Source of the DNA: Spirosomataceae bacterium TFI 002 | GTDB lineage: Bacteria > Bacteroidota > Bacteroidia > Cytophagales > Spirosomataceae | Reading direction: 5' to 3' | Assembly (NCBI GenBank): GCA_900230115.1 | Contig: LT907983.1 | Location: 1,984,001 to 2,048,000 of the forward strand | DNA length: 64,000 nucleotides | Shown: positions 27,593 to 34,312 of the stretch, piece by piece | Numbering within the stretch: position 1 is the stretch's first letter | Layout: every line of letters begins with the position of its first letter | Translations under genes and position numbers: made by a program | The notes under the pieces: generated by a model | What the model saw: only the letters and a program-made list of their open reading frames with translations | The model's database searches: none | Told to the model about the DNA's origin: nothing

Positions 27593-28773
27593 TAACTTCT
27601 ATTTGATCGCTCAGCTTTCTCTTCTTTCGATACACTTAATACAATTCCTAATGCTATTGCCGTGAATAATATTGATGTTCCACCTTTACTAATCATTGGC
27701 AGGGTTTGCCCTGTTACCGGCCCTAAACCCACGTTGATAAACATATGTGCAAATGCCTGGAAAACAATGCTTAAAGTGAGACCAATACTGAGTAAGCCAG
27801 CAAATGGCCTGGTGCTATGTTCTACCAAATAAAGACCTCTAGAAAGTAGCCATATGTAGAGTCCCATGACTGCTAAACCACCTATGATCCCATATTCTTC
27901 TAATATGATGGAATAAATAAAATCTGAATATGCTTCAGCAAGTCTATATTTAACAGAGCTGTTCCCTGGTCCTTTACCTATCACCCCTCCACGAGCTATG
28001 GCGAGAAGTGCCTCATCTTTCTGAGTACTTTCACTTCCTACGTCACCACCTATAAGTCCACTGCCGTCTATATCTTTATCAACAAATACTTCTATACGAT
28101 CAATAATTACTTGAGTTCTACCAAACTCTTTACCAAATGACTTCATAACCAAACCAGCACCTATAGCTAGAAACAAGCCGATTAAAACTGAACCCATGAG
28201 TCCCCAAAGGAACTTACGAGGTACTCGCCCTATCCACATGATAAGGCAACAAGTAACACCCAAAATTGCAGAGGTAGAAAAACTTGAAATAGCCAACAAA
28301 CCACACAAGCCCCCAGTCCAAACTATTATTGCCCTAAAATCCTTCCACTCTATACTTGTATTTTGCTTGCTTCCTAGCATCGCCGCTAGGTTCGTAATAA
28401 GTACAATTCTTACTAAATCGGATGTTTGAAAAGTAAAACCAAGCAATGAAATCCACCTACGTGCCTCTCCTACTTCTTTACCCATGGTAAGCGTGTAAAT
28501 CAAAAGTAGTGGAGTAATGTAAAGTAACAACTTTGCTATTGGGGCTACGTTCAAAAAGTTGAAACGATGAACTCCATAAATAACTAGCATTCCCAAAAGA
28601 AGGAAAAAAACATGTTTGATAAGTATGATTTCTGTTGTTGCTGAGGAGCTACGAGCAGCTAATGCAGCGACAGAACTATAGACAGAAGCGACACTTACAC
28701 AGCAAAGCAAGAACGCAATCGTCCAAATTTGCTTGTCGCCCTGAAGTTGATCTTTCAGGCGGAAGGTTCTCAT
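27592..28773 (-). CDS. ftsW: Peptidoglycan glycosyltransferase / SEDS protein FtsW
   Basis: The 393-residue SEDS-family protein has ten hydrophobic segments. It polymerises lipid II at the division site with its class B partner. The family blocks include GARRWISLLGFTFQTSD-like EARRWISLLGF near residue 107, a long periplasmic loop with GIGKGPGNSSVKYRLAEAYSDFIYSIILEEYG-like sequence (about residues 270-300), and the C-terminal GLGPVTGQTLPMISKGGTS motif. A promoter-like TATCTTTG sits 60 bases upstream. The gene ahead is mscL, not murD, so this ftsW starts its own transcription unit cut off from the early dcw genes. Confidence 0.94.
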   Translation of the reverse strand: MRTFRLKDQLQGDKQIWTIAFLLCCVSVASVYSSVAALAARSSSATTEIILIKHVFFLLLGMLVIYGVHRFNFLNVAPIAKLLLYITPLLLIYTLTMGKEVGEARRWISLLGFTFQTSDLVRIVLITNLAAMLGSKQNTSIEWKDFRAIIVWTGGLCGLLAISSFSTSAILGVTCCLIMWIGRVPRKFLWGLMGSVLIGLFLAIGAGLVMKSFGKEFGRTQVIIDRIEVFVDKDIDGSGLIGGDVGSESTQKDEALLAIARGGVIGKGPGNSSVKYRLAEAYSDFIYSIILEEYGIIGGLAVMGLYIWLLSRGLYLVEHSTRPFAGLLSIGLTLSIVFQAFAHMFINVGLGPVTGQTLPMISKGGTSILFTAIALGIVLSVSKEEKAERSNRS

Positions 28774-28832
28774 TTTATATTTTTATAAGCACGTAAAAAA
28801 AACTTAAAACTTATTATAGTTTTTAAGCCTAA

Positions 28833-28840
28833 CAAAGATA
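28833..28840 (-). promoter_or_regulatory. Probable promoter of the ftsW-murG-ftsQAZ unit
   Basis: Read on the minus strand, TATCTTTG fits the Bacteroidota -7 consensus. It lies after the mscL terminator and about 60 bases before ftsW, which suits an independent start. A TTG lies upstream, but at shorter spacing than usual. Confidence 0.55.
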
Positions 28841-28896
28841 TGTTTTTAAACAAGGGATGTAAACATATTTTTAATAAATATGAAACGACCATAACA

Positions 28897-28930
28897 AAAG
28901 AGGGAAATTCTATCCAGAATTTCCCTCTTT
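28897..28930 (-). terminator. Terminator after mscL
   Basis: A perfect 15-bp inverted repeat, AAAGAGGGAAATTCT/AGAATTTCCCTCTTT with a 4-base loop, lies 25 bases downstream of the mscL stop; on the minus strand it ends in TCTTTTGTT. Confidence 0.85.
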
Positions 28931-28954
28931 CACTTATACGTAACAAGCGTTAAA

Positions 28955-29356
28955 TTACTTTTTAAGGCTGTCGCGAATTTCTTTCAAAATATCTAATTCA
29001 CTTGGTCCTGCTGGAGCTGGTGCCGGTGCTGGAGCTTTAGCTTTGTTATAAGCTTTAACAATTATAAATAGCACAAGACCAACCAATAACAAGTTTATAA
29101 ATGCAGTAATTAACTTACCATAACCAATTGCGTTTTCTGGAGTTGTTACAGTACCATCCGCTGCTACAATTGCCTCATCTAATACCAATTTAAGGTCTGA
29201 GAAGTCTACTCCGCCTACAAAGTGACCTACTATTGGCATTGCGATATCGCTCACAAATGAACCTGTTACAAGTCCAATTGCTCCGGCTAAAATTACACCG
29301 ACTGCTAAGTCGATCACATTACCGGACATGATAAATTCTTTGAATTCTTTGATCAT
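28955..29356 (-). CDS. mscL: Large-conductance mechanosensitive channel MscL
   Basis: The 133-residue channel opens at high membrane tension and vents solutes after osmotic downshock. It has the amphipathic N-terminal helix MIKEFKEFIMSGNVIDLAVGVILAGAIG (in two parts), the first membrane helix, the DIAMPIVG block, a periplasmic loop and the second helix at about residues 84-105 (FINLLLVGLVLFIIVKAYN). A Pro/Ala-rich linker (APAPAPAPAG) joins a C-terminal helix, LDILKEIRDSLKK, that forms the cytoplasmic bundle. It lies 40 bases after the DUF3078 gene on the same strand, in line with an MscS-like channel and an ECF sigma factor. This suggests one osmotic response unit. Confidence 0.96.
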   Translation of the reverse strand: MIKEFKEFIMSGNVIDLAVGVILAGAIGLVTGSFVSDIAMPIVGHFVGGVDFSDLKLVLDEAIVAADGTVTTPENAIGYGKLITAFINLLLVGLVLFIIVKAYNKAKAPAPAPAPAGPSELDILKEIRDSLKK

Positions 29357-29396
29357 TTTTTTTGAGTTTAAGGGTTATTGTTTAAAGTATTTAAGG

Positions 29397-30296
29397 TTAC
29401 AAATTAAATGCTAATCCAGCCGCAAGACCTTGACTTAACTGCAATTTATTGATTGCGTCGTCGTCATAAATTCCGATCAAGCTAAAGTTTACATTAAGGT
29501 ACTTATTAACTTTCGCTGCCACAATTAAATTAATATTATGGTCAATTGGCTTAGTTTCGGGAGCGTATGCTACAAATGCTTGGTATCTCCATGTCAAGTT
29601 GACATTTGGAAGGATATCTTTATTATATGCTGCAACAGCTTGGAAACCTAGCTCAGTTAATACTTTTTTACCGCGAGCAACACCATAAGACTTATCATCA
29701 GCATTAACAGTGTTATCAAAAACTTCATTGTTAGCAAGAAATGTTTGTCTCATTGTGGCACCACCTAAAGATAGCTTAAAATGCTTAGTTGGAGTGTAAT
29801 CTACGCCTACGCCTTCAGATAAGTAACCTGGTGCGAAAATATTTGAGATTAATTTTCCACGAGTATTGTCATCATTGTATGTGTAACCTCCGCCAAATTG
29901 CGAAATAAAGTTAGCTCCAGCGAACCATGACCACTTATCGCTCAATTTTCTTGAATACTTTGAGTCCATAAATAAACGGTCAACACTTTTTCTAAGTCCT
30001 GAACCTTTATTATTCAAAAAGCCATATTGAAACTGAATGTCGTTGCTCCACTTTCCCTTACCTTTTGTGAAGTCCGCCTTATTGTTGAATAAAAATCCTA
30101 AAGCAATGTTATTTACACCACCACCTTGCCAAGAATCATTGAAGGATGCTTGTGCAAAGTTTATTGACAATTGCGTGCTGCGATCCCACCATCCAACTCT
30201 TAAGGAATCTTCTAAATTTTTTAATTCTATTTCTTGGCTTTGAGCCTGAAAAGTAACTCCCAAAAGAAGTGTGAAAGCTAGTAATCTTAAATTCAT
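29397..30296 (-). CDS. DUF3078 outer membrane beta-barrel protein
   Basis: The 299-residue protein has a signal peptide (TFQAQSQ) and a mature part built of alternating strands typical of a small outer membrane barrel. The family motif region NFAQASFNDSWQGGGVNNIALG (in parts, about residues 45-66) identifies DUF3078, a Bacteroidota-specific family of unknown role. The sequence ends in a strand with Phe close to the C-terminus (GLAFNL), as BAM-assembled barrels do. It starts 24 bases after the MscS-like gene and is followed by mscL. It may be an outer membrane partner for osmotic adaptation, which is an inference from position only. Confidence 0.85.
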   Translation of the reverse strand: MNLRLLAFTLLLGVTFQAQSQEIELKNLEDSLRVGWWDRSTQLSINFAQASFNDSWQGGGVNNIALGFLFNNKADFTKGKGKWSNDIQFQYGFLNNKGSGLRKSVDRLFMDSKYSRKLSDKWSWFAGANFISQFGGGYTYNDDNTRGKLISNIFAPGYLSEGVGVDYTPTKHFKLSLGGATMRQTFLANNEVFDNTVNADDKSYGVARGKKVLTELGFQAVAAYNKDILPNVNLTWRYQAFVAYAPETKPIDHNINLIVAAKVNKYLNVNFSLIGIYDDDAINKLQLSQGLAAGLAFNL

Positions 30297-30320
30297 ATGT
30301 TATAGTTTTATTTAGTTTAT

Positions 30321-31139
30321 TTATTTGTAGACGACAACCTTGTCAGATTGTAACACTTTTAAAGGAAAATTTGTAATTGAGTCTTCTGTTTCCAATGTGA
30401 TGGTAGTGTTATCAATAGACTTTATTACTCCTTTAACTCCATCAATTTCAATGGTTTGACCTTCTTTATACTTGTTTTTGGAATAAAAAGAACTAACGAT
30501 GTTGTGTAAAATTTCTTTTGAGGCAAAACCATAACCAATCGAAAAAGACAGCACAATTCCTGCTATCAATATATTAAAACTCGACTCCAAAAGCTCCGTA
30601 TTAATTCCAGACTGTCCTAGAGCTGTAATGATGGTAATAAGGAATAGAAACGCAAAAACACCCATGCCTATTAACTTACCCGAAGCTATGTTAAATGACT
30701 TACATAGCGACTCTACAAACTTCCTTACTGAGTCAGATAACAAAAGACCAAGCACCATCAAAATAGCTGCCGTGATTACATTAGGAATAAACTCAACAAT
30801 CATAGCAAACAAATTCGATATTGCCGGAATGCCTAGTTTATCTGCAGCGGTTATTATAAAAATAAGAAAGATGAAAAAGTAAACAACCTTAGATACAATT
30901 CTACTTAGTTTGATTTCAATATGTAGTTTCTTAACTGCATCTATTTCTTGTAATTTTTCGCCAACTTTATCGATTCCAACCTTTGACAAAACCTTGTCAA
31001 GCACATTGGAAGATAGTTTTGCTGCTAGCCAACCAACTAAAAGAATGACCAATGCTCCAACAAAATTGCTTGAGAATTCGGAAAACTGCTCTCCTAACTT
31101 TCTGAAAGTTTCTAGTAAAATATTGCTAATGCTCTCCAT
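30321..31139 (-). CDS. MscS-like small-conductance mechanosensitive channel
   Basis: I start at ATG 31139 (272 residues), one base after the stop of the 64-residue gene; the upstream frame offers only a TTG. There are four or five membrane segments. The segment at about 185-215 (ILIAGIVLSFSIGYGFASKEILHNIVSSF) resembles the pore helix of the MscS family, followed by a small beta domain (about 218-272) with EGQTIEIDGVKGVIKSIDNTTITLETEDS, the MscS beta fold (TEDSITNFP in place of ..N..IPN). The C-terminal domain of classical MscS is missing, as in CmpX-like proteins. It presumably senses membrane tension. It belongs to the sigma factor - small protein - channel - DUF3078 - mscL series. Confidence 0.82.
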   Translation of the reverse strand: MESISNILLETFRKLGEQFSEFSSNFVGALVILLVGWLAAKLSSNVLDKVLSKVGIDKVGEKLQEIDAVKKLHIEIKLSRIVSKVVYFFIFLIFIITAADKLGIPAISNLFAMIVEFIPNVITAAILMVLGLLLSDSVRKFVESLCKSFNIASGKLIGMGVFAFLFLITIITALGQSGINTELLESSFNILIAGIVLSFSIGYGFASKEILHNIVSSFYSKNKYKEGQTIEIDGVKGVIKSIDNTTITLETEDSITNFPLKVLQSDKVVVYK

Positions 31140-31140
31140 A

Positions 31141-31335
31141 TCAATCTTCTTTATTTTTTTCAAATATTTTCAAATACTCTACCATCGCCTTAGCTGGCTC
31201 ACCCAAGAACATATTTACTATTGTAAGTCCATCTCTAATAAGTTCAATTTCTGATACCAACATATTCTTGATGGTTTCTACGCCTTCAAACTCCTCGTCA
31301 TCATCTTCGAAATCAAAATTGTTTTTAGTATTCAT
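31141..31335 (-). CDS. 64-residue acidic protein coupled to an ECF sigma factor gene
   Basis: The protein is small, soluble and strongly acidic at its start (DFEDDDEEFEG), then mostly helical (VETIKNMLVSEIELIRDGLTIVNMFL, in parts) with a charged tail. The ATG overlaps the stop of the sigma factor gene by 4 bases, and the stop lies one base before the channel gene's ATG. Such tight packing strongly supports a real gene. I do not recognise the family. In position it takes the place of an anti-sigma factor, but it has no membrane helix and no zinc-binding motif, so it could be a small cytoplasmic regulator of the sigma factor or of the channel (inference). Confidence 0.65.
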   Translation of the reverse strand: MNTKNNFDFEDDDEEFEGVETIKNMLVSEIELIRDGLTIVNMFLGEPAKAMVEYLKIFEKNKED

Positions 31336-31928
31336 TTTTTCAAGAACATTAAAAATTTCACCATTATTAAGAGTAACACTGTAACGTTTTCGAGGTATAG
31401 TTTTTTAACCTTTTCTTTGGTTCTTAACAGCCTCATCTTTACAGCACTCTCCGAAAGGTTCATGGATTCAGAAATCTCTCTGATACTGAATTCATCTTGG
31501 TACTTCATTAATAGCATGCTTCTTTCTTCCGGTGAGATTTGCGATAAGCTCTTTTGTAGCCCTTTGCTTTGCATAGAAAGCATTTCGGTATCTACTTGCT
31601 CTTCCACAAACTCCATGTTGTCTTCAAGTGCTTGCTCTTTGGCTCGTTTTACTTTTCTTAAACTATCCAAACAATAATTATATGTTATGGAGTAAAGCCA
31701 TGTACTGAAACGAGCATTTTCTTTGAATGTACCGATCTTGGTCACGACCTTTATGAAGATGTCATGCGTGAGATCCTCTGCTTTAGACTTGTCCAAAACA
31801 AAAGAGTAACACTTTCGGTATACTTTTTGTGAATATCTTTCGTATAGCTCCTCAAAGTAAATGTTTTTTTGAGAGGCAACGTAGTGCTTTACCAATTCTT
31901 CATCAGATATATCCGTGGTATGTCCCAA
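31332..31928 (-). CDS. ECF-type RNA polymerase sigma factor
   Basis: The 198-residue protein has sigma region 2 (about residues 20-95, including YSQKVYRKCYSFV and the DLTHDIFIKV and FSTWLYSITYNYCLD blocks) and region 4 (about 128-180, SPEERSMLLMKYQDEFSIREIS followed by the helix-turn-helix LSESAVKMRLLRTKEKVKKL). No ATG precedes region 2 and a stop codon lies at 31932-31934, so TTG at 31928 is the start. The C-terminus has an added hydrophobic tail (VLLLIMVKFLMFL) that could reach the membrane. It heads the unit with two mechanosensitive channels, so it may read out envelope or osmotic stress. A TACCTTTG promoter element lies about 57 bases upstream. Confidence 0.9.
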   Translation of the reverse strand: MGHTTDISDEELVKHYVASQKNIYFEELYERYSQKVYRKCYSFVLDKSKAEDLTHDIFIKVVTKIGTFKENARFSTWLYSITYNYCLDSLRKVKRAKEQALEDNMEFVEEQVDTEMLSMQSKGLQKSLSQISPEERSMLLMKYQDEFSIREISESMNLSESAVKMRLLRTKEKVKKLYLENVTVLLLIMVKFLMFLKK

Positions 31929-31984
31929 AACTTATATTAAGAGGGTAAAAACTCGTTTAAGTGGATAATTAAGATTATCCGCTA

Positions 31985-31992
31985 CAAAGGTA
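31985..31992 (-). promoter_or_regulatory. Promoter element for the sigma factor/channel unit
   Basis: TACCTTTG on the minus strand, preceded by TAA and followed by TAGCGG, fits the Bacteroidota -7 consensus and predicts a leader of about 50 bases before the TTG start of the sigma gene. The -33 part is not clear. Confidence 0.55.
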
Positions 31993-32061
31993 TTAAAATT
32001 TGAACTCTTTGTGAATAGGTAAGTTTTCTTGTAATATTATTAAATTTAAAAAAAATCAATT

Positions 32062-32370
32062 ATGACCTCAAAAGAATTTTTAGAGAGAATCCCAGGCAAA
32101 GTAGACCCTACTGAGTACAAAGACCTTAATACAGCACTTCATTTTGACTTAAAAACTGAACAATATACTATAAGTGTTGTAAATGGAGTTGCTAAACTTG
32201 AGGAAGGACTTCAAGGAGAATCAGAGGTGACATTAAAAGCAACTGAATCAGATTTTGCAAAAATCGCAGCTGGTGAAATGAACCCAATGACAGCTATGAT
32301 GTTCGGGAAATTGAAGGTTTCTAACCCTGCCGCAATGATGAAATACGCCAAGATGCTTGGCCTCATGTAA
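32062..32370 (+). CDS. SCP2 sterol-binding-domain protein
   Basis: The 102-residue protein is a single SCP2 domain, a fold with a hydrophobic cavity for acyl chains or acyl-CoA. Recognisable parts are LNTALHFDLKTEQYTISVVNGVAKLEEG (in parts), the strand VTLKATESDFAKIAAGEMNPMTAMMFGKLKVSNP (in parts) and a C-terminal MKYAKMLGLM helix. In Bacteroidota such proteins occur next to fatty acid oxidation genes, where they may carry fatty acyl groups. It is followed after 34 bases by a large acyl-CoA dehydrogenase gene on the same strand, so the two probably work on the same lipid substrate. There is no signal peptide. Confidence 0.88.
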   Translation: MTSKEFLERIPGKVDPTEYKDLNTALHFDLKTEQYTISVVNGVAKLEEGLQGESEVTLKATESDFAKIAAGEMNPMTAMMFGKLKVSNPAAMMKYAKMLGLM

Positions 32371-32404
32371 GGAGGAAGGAACAATTTCAAACTAAAAAAC
32401 TAAA

Positions 32405-34207
32405 ATGGCTAATACTTATTACTCTAGAAAAAATATTGATTTCTGGTTGTACGACGTACACAATGCAGAAGCTTTAACAGAACTTCCAAACTTTGTTGAT
32501 CACAGTAAGGAAACCTTTGATATGACCTTGGATTCTGCAGCTCATATTGGGGACAACAATATGTTTCCATACTTTACTGAAATGGACAGAAACCAGCCAG
32601 AACTTGTAAATGGCGAAGTGACTGTTCATCCAAAAATCAAAGACTTCCTAAAAGCTGCTGGCGAAGCTGGCTTAATAGGTGCCGACTTTAGCTATGATGA
32701 CGGAGGAGCACAAATCCCATCTGTAATACAAGGAATGGTAGGGCATATTTTCATGTCTGCAAACAACGGAATGGCATATACCGGTCTTACTTCTGGTGCA
32801 GCGAGATTGATTGCAGCTTTTGGAAATGATAAATTAAAAGAAACGTACGTTGGCAAAATGCTGAATGGTCAGTGGCAAGGAACAATGTGCCTAACTGAAC
32901 CTCAGGCAGGTTCTTCACTTTCGGACATAACGGCTACTGCAACTAGAACAAATGAAGGCCATTTTTTACTGAAAGGACAAAAAATATTCATCTCAGCAGG
33001 TGATCACCCTGCATGTGATAACATTGTGCACCTCTTAATCGCAAGAATAGAGGGAGCCCCGGCAGGTACAAAGGGAATATCACTTTTTGTGGTTCCTAAG
33101 ATCCTTGAAAACGGAACAAAGAACGATGTATCCAATATGGGCATCTATCACAAACTAGGCCAGAGGGCAGTTCCAGCTATGCACTTAGGGTTTGGAGATA
33201 ATAATGCTTGCGTAGCCTACTTGCTAGGCGAAGAAAACAAAGGCTTGAGCTATATGTTCCAAATGATGAATGAAGCTCGTATTGGTGTTGGTCTTACAGG
33301 TGCATCTATTGCATGTGGTGCTTACCATGCTGCCTTAGAATATGCCAAAGAAAGACCTCAAAGTAGAAGACTGAATAACAAAGCGGCTCTTGATAATCCA
33401 CAAATACCTATTATCCAGCATCCTGATGTGAGAAGAATGCTTCTGTTTCAAAAAGCAGCAGTGGAAGGCTCCATGTCTCTACTAACCGAAGTGGGTATTT
33501 ATCAAGATAAAGCTCATGCAATGGAAGACCCTGCCGAAAAGAGCAAGTATTTCCAACTGCTAGAATTACTCACACCAGTTGCGAAGACCTACCCTTGTGA
33601 GTCAGGCGTACAGGTTTGTAGTAATGCAGTACAAGTATTTGGAGGTTATGGATTTACCGAAGACTTCCCTGTAGAACAATATTATAGAGATATCAGAATT
33701 ACTCCTATTTACGAGGGTACTACTGGTATACAGTCACTTGACTTACTGGGCAGAAAAGTACTAATGGGAAAAGGTGCAGCAATCAAATTGTTGTATAACG
33801 AAATCTTTGATACCATTGGTCTTGCTACTAATGTAGAAGGACTAGCAGATTATGCTGGAGAACTGAAGTGTGAACTAGCAGATCTACAATTGGTAACTAA
33901 GCATTTGGCAGGCGTGGCACAAGGAGGAGACGTAGAGCTTTTCTTGTCGGACGCTAACTTGTACATGGAACAGTTTAGCCTCGTAGTAATTGGCTGGCAA
34001 TGGCTTAAAATGGGTCTTGCAGCAAAACAAAAAATGCTCGTAACTTCTGCTGATGATTCTGATGCAATGGCATTTTTGGAATCAAAAATTCAGACAATGA
34101 AATATTTCTTCCATTACGAATTACCAAAAACAATGGCACTTAGTAAGAGACTGATGGATAGCGAAGTAATTACAGTTCTAAAAGATACAGATTTGACTTT
34201 TGCTTGA
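32405..34207 (+). CDS. Acyl-CoA dehydrogenase, 600-residue type
   Basis: The flavoenzyme introduces a trans double bond into acyl-CoA in beta-oxidation. At 600 residues it belongs to the longer class with an extra C-terminal domain (as in FadE-like Pseudomonas and Bacteroidota enzymes). Motifs include CLTEPQAGSSLSDITATA (FAD/substrate loop), the GQKIFISAGDH strand, NEARIGVGLTGAS, and VQVFGGYGFTEDFPVEQYYRDIRITPIYEGTTGIQSLD (in parts), which contains the region of the catalytic Glu (YEGTTGIQ). It begins 34 bases after the SCP2 gene. The electron acceptor would be an electron-transfer flavoprotein, which is not seen in this window. The transcript ends at a strong hairpin. Confidence 0.93.
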   Translation: MANTYYSRKNIDFWLYDVHNAEALTELPNFVDHSKETFDMTLDSAAHIGDNNMFPYFTEMDRNQPELVNGEVTVHPKIKDFLKAAGEAGLIGADFSYDDGGAQIPSVIQGMVGHIFMSANNGMAYTGLTSGAARLIAAFGNDKLKETYVGKMLNGQWQGTMCLTEPQAGSSLSDITATATRTNEGHFLLKGQKIFISAGDHPACDNIVHLLIARIEGAPAGTKGISLFVVPKILENGTKNDVSNMGIYHKLGQRAVPAMHLGFGDNNACVAYLLGEENKGLSYMFQMMNEARIGVGLTGASIACGAYHAALEYAKERPQSRRLNNKAALDNPQIPIIQHPDVRRMLLFQKAAVEGSMSLLTEVGIYQDKAHAMEDPAEKSKYFQLLELLTPVAKTYPCESGVQVCSNAVQVFGGYGFTEDFPVEQYYRDIRITPIYEGTTGIQSLDLLGRKVLMGKGAAIKLLYNEIFDTIGLATNVEGLADYAGELKCELADLQLVTKHLAGVAQGGDVELFLSDANLYMEQFSLVVIGWQWLKMGLAAKQKMLVTSADDSDAMAFLESKIQTMKYFFHYELPKTMALSKRLMDSEVITVLKDTDLTFA

Positions 34208-34229
34208 TCATTTAAGCTCACATAAGGAA

Positions 34230-34262
34230 AAAACACCTGCCAAAAAGCAGGTGTTTTTTTAT
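34230..34262. terminator. Bidirectional terminator between acyl-CoA dehydrogenase and receptor genes
   Basis: The stem AAAACACCTGC/GCAGGTGTTTT has a 6-base loop, an A run on the left and a T run on the right, so it can serve both convergent genes. Confidence 0.9.
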
Positions 34263-34312
34263 GTTCTTGACCATACAAAAAATAAGCTATTTGCTTTTAA
34301 CCTACTTATAAA

